From contig NZ_JACMSF010000002.1 of NCBI RefSeq assembly GCF_014257025.1, positions 248,001 through 312,000 of the forward strand: DNA of 64,000 nucleotides. Reading direction: 5' to 3'. The translations under genes and the position numbers were made by a program. This DNA comes from Streptomyces cupreus (GTDB taxonomy: Bacteria; Actinomycetota; Actinomycetes; Streptomycetales; Streptomycetaceae). Below the pieces are notes generated by a model, which saw only the letters and a list, made by a program, of their open reading frames with translations, searched no databases and was not told where the DNA came from. This document shows, piece after piece, positions 25,985 to 33,058 of this stretch; within the stretch, counting starts at the first letter, position 1; the number at the start of each line of letters is the position of its first letter.

Positions 25985-26959
25985 TCAGCGCCAGTCGTCG
26001 ATCACGTAGGCGTCCGGGTGGCTGTAGCCAGGTTCGTTGGGCTTGTGCATGGTCACGCCTTGCAGCCAGGTACGGAAACCGCGGTCGACCATGCGCCGGT
26101 AGGCGTCCTGGCGGGCCAGGTTCATTCCGGCGTCCAGTTGCCCCAGTCCCTTCTCGGTGGCCAACTGCTCGCACGCATTCAGCAGTCGTTCGAACCGGTC
26201 CGCGGCGTCCGGGCCAGGGCGTACGGCGCCGAATTTGACGAAGCACACGTCCTCACCGGCCTCCGACCCCGCTCCGCAGTGGCAGACAGCCAGACCGTCG
26301 AGGTCGGAGTCGGCGCCCTCGAGGAGGATGGTGTCACCGAGCCCCTGCGCCTGTGTGGCCATGATCTCGCGCTCCAGGCTCAGGCCCTCGTACACGGCCC
26401 CCGTCAGTGCGCGACTGAGGCTCAGTGCGTCGGGCCGCTCGGCGGCGGTCAGCTCGCCGTACAGCGCAAGGCCGGGGGCTGCGGCACTGACGGCGACCTG
26501 TTTCTTCATGATGGCTGTAAGGAATCGGGGCCAGAAACCGTACCGGCGGTAGAGCTCGAGGTGCTTGGGACTGTGCGAGAAGGTGAACAGACCGAGGTGG
26601 CGGTTCTCCCAGGTGTCGAAGCAGGCCATGACCGGTTCCATGAGGCGCCTGCCGATGCCCTGGTCCCACAGATCCGGACGTACGGTCAGCGGGCCGAAGA
26701 ACCCGACGCTGCCCCAGTTGGCGGCGAAGTTCGATCCGACGACCTCGCCCTCGACGGTCGCTGCGAAGGCCGCGTGTGGATCTGCCGCCCAGCGGGTGCG
26801 GACATAGTCGGCGGTCCCGAAGAACGTCTCCGGCTCGGGGGCCCCGAGGAAGGTCCCGAAGGCGACCCTGAAGATCTCGTCGGCCCGATCCAGGTCCGGC
26901 TCAACCAGCGGGCGGACCGACACCGAGGCGGCGGCACTCGTTCGCTTCGCTGCGGGCAT
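25985..26959 (-). CDS. GNAT-family N-acetyltransferase
   Basis: 324 residues. The N-terminal half is a GNAT domain (VSVRPLVEPDLDRADEIFRV, VVGSNFAANWGSVGFFGPLTV) with acetyl-CoA loop DLWDQGIGRRLMEPV and GLFTFSHSPKHLELYRRYGF. The C-terminal half looks like a second, degenerate GNAT copy (DGLAVCHCGAGSEAG, ending VTMHKPNEPGYSHPDAYVID). The substrate is unknown. Start at 26959 is chosen over 26989 because a strong ggaaaggag site lies seven bases upstream of it. It is the one intact gene in the decayed stretch after tRNA-Pro. Confidence 0.85.
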   Translation of the reverse strand: MPAAKRTSAAASVSVRPLVEPDLDRADEIFRVAFGTFLGAPEPETFFGTADYVRTRWAADPHAAFAATVEGEVVGSNFAANWGSVGFFGPLTVRPDLWDQGIGRRLMEPVMACFDTWENRHLGLFTFSHSPKHLELYRRYGFWPRFLTAIMKKQVAVSAAAPGLALYGELTAAERPDALSLSRALTGAVYEGLSLEREIMATQAQGLGDTILLEGADSDLDGLAVCHCGAGSEAGEDVCFVKFGAVRPGPDAADRFERLLNACEQLATEKGLGQLDAGMNLARQDAYRRMVDRGFRTWLQGVTMHKPNEPGYSHPDAYVIDDWR

Positions 26960-27486
26960 GATCGCTCTCCTTTCCGCCCCCAGTTCCATCGCACCACGGA
27001 CGTGCGCCGCGGGCGAAGCGACAGGTCCGGCGGTACCTCAAGGATCGAGCGGCCGCGTTCCCCGACGACCGGGCGGCCGTCTTCCTGCCGATCGACGACC
27101 CGCTGGGCCCCGGTCCTCCGGGGGCCTCCGAGGAGCCGGAGGAGCGCCGACTGTGCCTGCCCTAGCGCCTCGCCCCGCCGTGGTTATCACCGCCGTCGAC
27201 AAGTTCGCCCAGCGAACTATCGGAGCCCGCCATGGCTACTTGACCTTGAACTCTCGACCGCCCACCACCCGGTGACAGCCAACGCTGCTCCCACCAGGTG
27301 TGCCGCACCGACCGCGCCCCAGACCTCCGTCCTGGTCCCACGGCGGCGGGCTGACCGGACCCTGGGCACGTCCGGCGCCTTCCCCAAGCCCAGCATCAGG
27401 TGTGCCACTCAACCGGCGCCCGCTCGCAGGGCCTATTCCGCTCCTACACTGAGTAACAGGAATATTCAGGGCATACCGGGAACATC
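26960..27486. other. intergenic remnant region before the liv-type operon
   Basis: Holds an open tail from about 27001 to a stop at 27163-27165 that reads like a protein C-terminus (RRYLKDRAAAFPDDRAAVF then LPIDDPLGP), without a start and not recognised. The remaining 320 bases show no supportable gene. The last 60 bases before 27487 are AT-richer (gagtaacaggaatattcagg) and probably contain the transporter promoter, but no clean -35/-10 pair stands out. Confidence 0.4.
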
Positions 27487-28482
27487 ATGTGCCGTCCGCG
27501 CATTCTCCTTCCGGCGCTCGCTCTGGCACTCGTGGTGCTGTGCGCATCCCCCGCGTGGGGACAGGGCGAGGAGGTCCCACGCGGCCGGGGATTCGGTGCG
27601 CGGCTGCTGCAGGCGCTGATCGACGGTGTGCAGTTCGGCGTGATCATCGCCATCACCGCTGTCGGACTGTCGCTGATCTTCGGCACCATCCACCTGATCA
27701 ACTTCGCGCACGGGGAGTTCGTCACGATCGGCGCGACGTTCGCGTTCTTCCTCAACGTCTCGCCGACGGGGCCCGGCTGGCACCTCGTGCCGGCCGCGAT
27801 CGCGGCGGTCCTCTTCGGAGCGTTGCTGGGCGGGGCCGTGGACCGCGTCATATGGCGCCCGCTGCGGAGGCGGGGCACCGGGTTGATCAACCTGTTCATC
27901 GTCACGATCGGGCTGTCCCTGCTGCTGCGGCACATCGTGCTCGTGCTGTACGGGACACGGCCCGGCTCCTTCGCCCAGTACGACATCCAGGAGACCATCG
28001 ACCTGGGGCCGGTCGCCATCACCCCGCGGGACCTCACGGTCACCCTGCTCTCCGTCCTGGTACTGCTCGGCGTCGCCGCGCTGCTGCAACGGACACGGAT
28101 CGGTACGGCCGTCCGCGCCGTCTCCGTCAACCGCGACCTCGCCGAGGCATCCGGCATCGATGTGCAGCGGGTGGTGCTCGCGGTATGGATGCTCGGCGGG
28201 GCCCTCGCCGCCCTGGGCGGGGTCTTCTTCGGACTGGTGGAGATCATCACCTGGGACATGGGGTTCAAGCTGCTGCTGCTCATGTTCGCCGGGATCATCC
28301 TGGGCGGCCTGGGCTCCGCCTACGGCGCGATGGTGGGCAGCCTGGTCATCGGGATCGTCGCCCAGGTGTCCACCCTGTGGTTCCCGGTCGACCTTCAGTA
28401 CGCCTGGGCGCTGCTGGTCCTCATCGCCGTTCTGCTCGTCCGGCCGCAGGGCATCCTCGGCCGTCGCGAACGCGTGGGATGA
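27487..28482 (+). CDS. branched-chain amino acid-type ABC permease (LivH family)
   Basis: 331-residue inner-membrane permease. The LivH signature region GLSLIFGTIHLINFAHGEFVT is present, as is the loop RTRIGTAVRAVSVNRDLAEASGID. It carries an extra N-terminal segment (residues 1-26) that looks like a cleavable signal peptide ending ASPAWGQG, unusual for LivH. First of four genes encoding a complete importer core. The family takes branched-chain amino acids, urea, amides or short carboxylates, so the ligand is open. Spacing to livM is 12 bases. Confidence 0.92.
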   Translation: MCRPRILLPALALALVVLCASPAWGQGEEVPRGRGFGARLLQALIDGVQFGVIIAITAVGLSLIFGTIHLINFAHGEFVTIGATFAFFLNVSPTGPGWHLVPAAIAAVLFGALLGGAVDRVIWRPLRRRGTGLINLFIVTIGLSLLLRHIVLVLYGTRPGSFAQYDIQETIDLGPVAITPRDLTVTLLSVLVLLGVAALLQRTRIGTAVRAVSVNRDLAEASGIDVQRVVLAVWMLGGALAALGGVFFGLVEIITWDMGFKLLLLMFAGIILGGLGSAYGAMVGSLVIGIVAQVSTLWFPVDLQYAWALLVLIAVLLVRPQGILGRRERVG

Positions 28483-28494
28483 GGGGGCGGGAGC

Positions 28495-29487
28495 ATGGAC
28501 TTCTCGGTCATCTTCTCCGACGCGCTGCGGTCCGGCATCGGTCCCATCGCCGCCGTCTACGCGCTCGCCGCAATGGGTCTGAACCTGCACTTCGGCTACA
28601 CCGGCCTGCTCAACTTCGGCCAGGTCGGCTTCATGCTGGTCGGCGGCTACGGGCTCGCGGTCACGGTCGCGACGTACGACGGATCCATGTGGCTCGGTGT
28701 CCTGGCCGGACTCGCCTGCGCCGTCGTGCTGGCCCTCCTGCTGGGTGTCCCCACGCTGCGGCTGCGGGCCGACTATCTCGCGATCACCACGATCGCCGCG
28801 GGGGAGACACTGCGGCTGTTCTACCGCTCCAGCTGGGCCGAGGACGTCACCGGCGGGGTGTTCGGTCTGCAGCGCTTCGCAAGCGACTTCTACGACCTCA
28901 GTCCGATACCGCCGGGCACCTACGGGGTGTGGCTCGTGGAGTTCAACGCACGGGACCTGTGGGTGCTGATCGTCGGATGGGGACTGGTGGCCGTGGTGGG
29001 GGTGCTGCTCGCCCTGCTGGTGCACAGCCCGTGGGGCCGCGTCGTCCGCTCCATCCGCGACGACGAGACCGCGGCCCGCAGCCTCGGCAAGAACGTCTAC
29101 TGGTACAAGATGCAGAGCCTGGTGCTGGGCGGAGTGATCGGGGCGGTCGCGGGCATGCTGCAGGCGATCCAGGTGCAGTCGGTGAACCCCGACAGCTTCG
29201 ACCCGGCCGTCACCTTCTTCCTGTACACGCTGCTGGTGCTGGGCGGTGCCGGGCGGATCCTGGGCCCGGTCATCGGCTCGATCCTGTTCTGGTTCGTGCT
29301 CACCTTCCTCGACAGCGCGCTGCGGCAGGCCATCGACGCCGGGTACATATCGTCCGACCTGATCAGCACGTCCGAGATCGGGGCCGTGCGCTTCGCGCTG
29401 GTCGGTCTCGCCCTGATCCTGCTGATCGTGTTCCGGCCGCAGGGCATCCTCGGCAGCCGGAAGGAGATGCTGCTCAGTGAGCGATGA
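28495..29487 (+). CDS. branched-chain amino acid-type ABC permease (LivM family)
   Basis: 330 residues, eight or more hydrophobic segments. The LivM blocks GLNLHFGYTGLLNFGQVGFM and LRLRADYLAITTIAAGE are present, as is the EAA-like loop SPWGRVVRSIRDDETAARSLG. It pairs with the LivH-type permease to form the channel. The stop overlaps the start of the LivG-type gene by 11 bases, so the ATPase is translated by coupling. Confidence 0.93.
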   Translation: MDFSVIFSDALRSGIGPIAAVYALAAMGLNLHFGYTGLLNFGQVGFMLVGGYGLAVTVATYDGSMWLGVLAGLACAVVLALLLGVPTLRLRADYLAITTIAAGETLRLFYRSSWAEDVTGGVFGLQRFASDFYDLSPIPPGTYGVWLVEFNARDLWVLIVGWGLVAVVGVLLALLVHSPWGRVVRSIRDDETAARSLGKNVYWYKMQSLVLGGVIGAVAGMLQAIQVQSVNPDSFDPAVTFFLYTLLVLGGAGRILGPVIGSILFWFVLTFLDSALRQAIDAGYISSDLISTSEIGAVRFALVGLALILLIVFRPQGILGSRKEMLLSER

Positions 29488-30358
29488 CCAGGCACCCACC
29501 GTTCGCGCGTCCGCCGCGGCCGGCCGACGGCTCGCCGGGACCGCGCCCGAGCCGGGCGTGCCCAAGCCCGACGCGCTGCTCGTCCTGGACGGGGTGACCC
29601 GTAGCTTCGGCGGACTCGTCGCCGTGCGGGTGGACCATCTGGAGGTGCAGCGCGGGGCCATCACGGCGCTCATCGGCCCCAACGGCGCCGGCAAGACGAC
29701 GCTGTTCAACATCGTGAGCGGATTCGACCGGGCCGACGGCGGCCGGTGGTGGTTCGACGGGCGTCTCCTCACCGGGCGTCCCGCGCACCGGGTGGCGCGT
29801 GACGGCCTGGTCCGTACGTTCCAGCTCACGCGGGTGCTTCCCCGGCTGACCGTGCGGGAGAACATGCTGCTCGCGGCCTCCGGGCAGCGCGGCGAGCAAC
29901 TGCTGCCCGCACTGCTGCGGCCGCTGTGGCACGGCCAGGAGCGGGAGGCCGGGCACAGGGCGGACGAACTGCTGGAGCGGTTCAGGCTCGGGCGGCTCCG
30001 CGACGACCACGCCGGCACACTGTCGGGAGGCCAGCGCAAGCTGCTCGAACTGGCCCGCGCCCTGATGGCCCGGCCCGTCATGGTCCTGCTCGACGAGCCG
30101 ATGGCCGGCGTCAACCCGGCACTGACGCAGAGCCTGCTCGGGCACATCACCGAGTTGCGGGACGAGGGAATGACCGTCTGTTTCGTCGAACACGACATGG
30201 ACGTGGTGATGGGCATCAGCGACTGGGTCGCCGTCATGGCGGACGGCCGTCTGGTGGCGGAGGGCCCACCGCACACGATCGCCCGGAACCGAGCGGTGGT
30301 GGACGCCTATCTGGGCAAACGGCACGACGAACCAGGAACGATCCAGGAGGAGCCGTGA
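29477..30358 (+). CDS. branched-chain amino acid-type ABC ATPase (LivG family)
   Basis: 293 residues: Walker A GPNGAGKTTLFNIVSG, signature LSGGQRKLLELARALM, Walker B VMVLLDEPMAGVNP and switch His in FVEHDMDVVM. The LivG-type C-terminus is present. An N-terminal extension of about 30 residues, rich in Ala and Pro, precedes the domain. GTG start, overlapping livM. Its stop overlaps the next gene's GTG start (GTGA). Confidence 0.92.
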   Translation: MSDDQAPTVRASAAAGRRLAGTAPEPGVPKPDALLVLDGVTRSFGGLVAVRVDHLEVQRGAITALIGPNGAGKTTLFNIVSGFDRADGGRWWFDGRLLTGRPAHRVARDGLVRTFQLTRVLPRLTVRENMLLAASGQRGEQLLPALLRPLWHGQEREAGHRADELLERFRLGRLRDDHAGTLSGGQRKLLELARALMARPVMVLLDEPMAGVNPALTQSLLGHITELRDEGMTVCFVEHDMDVVMGISDWVAVMADGRLVAEGPPHTIARNRAVVDAYLGKRHDEPGTIQEEP

Positions 30359-31104
30359 CTGTGATGTCCGCCGACGAACACCCACCGGTGCTGACGGCCG
30401 AAGACCTCGTCGCCGGATACCTTCCGGGAGTCGACGTGTTGCGCGGATGCAGTGTCCGGGTGGAGCCCGGCGAACTCGTCGGTGTGATCGGCCCCAACGG
30501 CGCCGGCAAGTCGACCCTGATCAAGGCGGTCTTCGGTCTGCTGCGCGTGCGGGGCGGGACGGTACGGCTGCTCGGCGAGGACGTCACCAACCGGCCGGCG
30601 CACGAACAGGTCCGCCGGGGCGTGGGGTATGTACCCCAACTGCAGAACGTGTTCCCGGCGCTGACCGTCGAGGAGAACCTGCGGATGGGGATCTATCTGC
30701 GGCCCAAGGACTTCGCCCGGCGGGCCGCGGAGTTGGAGGAACTCTTCCCGGTGCTGGCCGCCCGCCGCAAGCAGAAGGCCGGCTCGATGTCGGGCGGCGA
30801 GCGGCAGATGCTCGCCATGGCACGGGCGCTGATGATGGAGCCGCGGCTGCTGCTGCTCGACGAGCCGTCCGCGGGACTGTCCCCGGCTCATCAGGATCTC
30901 GTGTTCGAGCGAGTGAAGGGGATCAACGGCGCGGGCGTCGCCGTGCTCATGGTCGAACAGAACGCCCGCAGATGCCTGCAGATCTGCCACCGCGGGTACG
31001 TTCTGGACCAGGGCCGGAACGCGTACACCGGTACGGGTTCGGGGCTGCTGCACGACGAGAAGGTGATCGAGCTCTACCTGGGAACCCTCGCCCGCGTCCG
31101 TTGA
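30355..31104 (+). CDS. branched-chain amino acid-type ABC ATPase (LivF family)
   Basis: 249 residues: Walker [17 protein letters not shown], signature MSGGERQMLAMARALM, Walker B LLLLDEPSAGLSP, and MVEQNARRCLQICHRGYVLD, typical of LivF. GTG 30355 was chosen because aggagg lies four bases upstream and the codon overlaps the livG stop. GTG 30361 and ATG 30364 are in frame and cannot be excluded. Completes the importer core. The binding protein gene faces it on the other strand, 29 bases beyond the stop. Confidence 0.92.
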   Translation: MTVMSADEHPPVLTAEDLVAGYLPGVDVLRGCSVRVEPGELVGVIGPNGAGKSTLIKAVFGLLRVRGGTVRLLGEDVTNRPAHEQVRRGVGYVPQLQNVFPALTVEENLRMGIYLRPKDFARRAAELEELFPVLAARRKQKAGSMSGGERQMLAMARALMMEPRLLLLDEPSAGLSPAHQDLVFERVKGINGAGVAVLMVEQNARRCLQICHRGYVLDQGRNAYTGTGSGLLHDEKVIELYLGTLARVR

Positions 31105-31133
31105 CCCCGCTCGGCTCGGGTGAACCCCCTCTC

Positions 31134-32393
31134 TCACTCCTGGGCGGTGCTCTCCTCGGTGCGGACGGTCTGCAGCTTCCCCTGGTCGTCGTAGGCGTAC
31201 ACCTCGATCGTGGCCCGGCCCGGTTCACCGTCGTCGGTGAAGTCGAGCGGACCGCTCACTCCGTCGTAGTCGATGTCGCGCCCGTCCGCGATCAGTTCCT
31301 TGCACGCGGCGAACGTGTTGCACTTCTCCCCGTCCTTGGTGATACCGACCATTTCCTCCGCGAACTTCTCGGGGTTGTCGGACTTCGCCTGCTCCGCCGC
31401 GAGGGCGACGGTCATCGCACAGTCGAAGACCTGCGGCGCGAACTGCAGCTCCTTCAGGTCGGGCGCGAACTTCTTCAGGTCCTTCACGTACTGCGCGTTG
31501 GTCGCCGACGCGGGGGCCGTCCCCTTCATCCCGGCGAGTCGCTGCGGGTTGCCGGGAGCGACCAGCGAGGGCAGTTCCTCGCTGCGCAGGCCGTCGGCGC
31601 CGTACACGCCGACCCGGTCAGGACCCAGCCCTGCCTCGATCAGGGCCTGCAGCACCTGTGCGCCCTCCTCGAACGCGATCACCACGACCGCCTCCGGCCT
31701 GGAGTCCTTCACCTTCTGCACGATCTGGTCGAAGTTGGTCGCCTTCGGGTCGTAGGTCTCCGCGAGCGCCACGGTCGCACCGTCGTCCTCCAGCTCCTTC
31801 TCGGTGGACTCCAGCAGGCCGCGCCCGTAGTCGTCGGCCCGCCCGATCAGGGCCACCCGGTCGTGGCCGTCTCCGCGGATGACGTCTGCCAGGACCGGCG
31901 CCTGCAGTACGTCGCTCGGGGCGGTGCGGAAGTAGAAGCCGCCGTCGTCGTAGTCGGTGAAGGTGGGTGCCGTGTTCGAACCCGAGCACTGGACCACGCC
32001 GGCTCCGGTCACCCGGTCGATGAACGCCAGGGACATCCCGGAGGCCGCCGCGCCGATGATCGTGTCCACGCCGGCGGCGAGGACCCGGTCGGCCGACTGG
32101 GCCGCGACGGCTTCCTGACCGGCCTCGTCTCCGGAGACCACGGCCGGGACCGGCTTGCCGAGGACGCCGCCCGCATCGTTCATCGTCTGGATCGCGAACT
32201 TCAACGACTCGATCTGCGGCGGTCCGAGGAAGGCGAGCTGCCCGGTCTCCGGCAGCACGTAGCCGAACTTGAGCTCACCGTCTTCCTCACCGGCCGGGGC
32301 CACGGCCTGGGCACCGCCCGGCACGCCCACGGCCGCCACCAGCAGGGCCGCCGCGCCGGCGAAGATCGCGGACCGTCGTACTGACGCTTTCAT
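31134..32393 (-). CDS. branched-chain amino acid-type substrate-binding protein (LivK family)
   Basis: 419 residues with a Sec-type signal peptide (Lys/Arg start, hydrophobic core to about residue 30, no lipobox Cys). Mature part is a type I periplasmic-binding fold (FGYVLPETGQLAFLGPPQIE, VVSGDEAGQEA, GAAASGMSLAFIDRV). Absence of a lipidation site is odd for a Gram-positive binding protein, so it may be released or held by the permease. It is convergent with the permease/ATPase operon rather than part of it, so binding protein and importer core are transcribed separately. Confidence 0.9.
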   Translation of the reverse strand: MKASVRRSAIFAGAAALLVAAVGVPGGAQAVAPAGEEDGELKFGYVLPETGQLAFLGPPQIESLKFAIQTMNDAGGVLGKPVPAVVSGDEAGQEAVAAQSADRVLAAGVDTIIGAAASGMSLAFIDRVTGAGVVQCSGSNTAPTFTDYDDGGFYFRTAPSDVLQAPVLADVIRGDGHDRVALIGRADDYGRGLLESTEKELEDDGATVALAETYDPKATNFDQIVQKVKDSRPEAVVVIAFEEGAQVLQALIEAGLGPDRVGVYGADGLRSEELPSLVAPGNPQRLAGMKGTAPASATNAQYVKDLKKFAPDLKELQFAPQVFDCAMTVALAAEQAKSDNPEKFAEEMVGITKDGEKCNTFAACKELIADGRDIDYDGVSGPLDFTDDGEPGRATIEVYAYDDQGKLQTVRTEESTAQE

Positions 32394-32577
32394 GTCCGCC
32401 TCCTCTCAACGAGGCGGGCGTCAGTCGAGAGGCCGGCCACCGCCCGCCCTCATAACAGAGGGTAAGACGCGCACGTCGCGGGTGGCGATACCGGCCTGCT
32501 CCGGAGCAGGTGCGAGAGCGCGCGGGGGATGTCCCCGGGCGTGGATTCGAAGTATCGGCTGCGAAGGCGGTCGCGCA

Positions 32578-32766
32578 TGCTCGCACTGCGGATCCGGTCG
32601 CTCGGCGGTTTCGGGGTGCAGGTGGGGCCCACGGGAGATCGCCGACGGCCCGTGGCAGCGGCTCTGCGCGACGGCCGCCTTCGACGCGGTCGAGTGCGGC
32701 GAGCCCGCCGAAGCGGCCCGGGCGGCGCGCTCGGCTTCGGCCGCGGCTGCCCGCTACGGCGAATGA
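32578..32766 (+). pseudogene. SARP/BTAD-type regulator remnant
   Basis: The first 16 codons read MLALRIRSLGGFGVQV, matching the start of SARP/BTAD activators (R-LLGGF-V-V pattern). At about 32626 the frame breaks. A +1-shifted frame then reads EIADGPWQRLCATAAFDAVE followed by an Ala/Arg-rich helix to a stop at 32764-32766. Neither half is long enough for the DNA-binding domain, so this is at best two fused remnants. The two parts may come from different genes. Confidence 0.4.
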
Positions 32767-33017
32767 GCTCCGCTTGGAGCGCGATGGCCGAGACCGGCTC
32801 CCGCGCGCCGACCGAGGAGCGGGGCGAGGCGTCCGAGGCGCGGCGGCGCCAGCCGGCGGTGGGCGGCTGTACGGCAGGGCCCGGCAGCCGTACTGGGCCG
32901 CCCGGTCGACGGTGCGGGCGGCGCTCGATCCCAGGCCGGCTGGATGGTATCCGTGGGGCGCCGCAATGAGTGGCTGTACCCCGAAATATTACGGAGCCTC
33001 CTGCACACAACTTGCAC

Positions 33018-33053
33018 GCCGGCGGGTCTGCCGGAGACGGCAGGCCCGCCGGC
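33018..33053 (-). terminator. hairpin terminator of the GH59 gene
   Basis: 15-base arms with one mismatch (gccggcgggtctgcc / ggcaggcccgccggc) and a six-base loop, six bases past the GH59 stop on the minus strand. Confidence 0.65.
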
Positions 33054-33058
33054 TGCTT

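Larger units (their letters stand above)
32394..33058. other. intergenic stretch with a decayed regulator fragment and a terminator
   Basis: Apart from the SARP-like remnant at 32578 and the hairpin at 33018, no reading frame here has both a start site and protein-like composition. The overlapping long frames in both strands are Arg/Pro/Ser-rich translations of GC-rich DNA. Confidence 0.5.

Noticed and set aside
25146..27486. Second attachment site (repeat of the tRNA-Pro 3' end)
   Set aside because: I looked for ttcaaatcctgtcgtcccga and close variants in this stretch and did not find one, so no attR is claimed.
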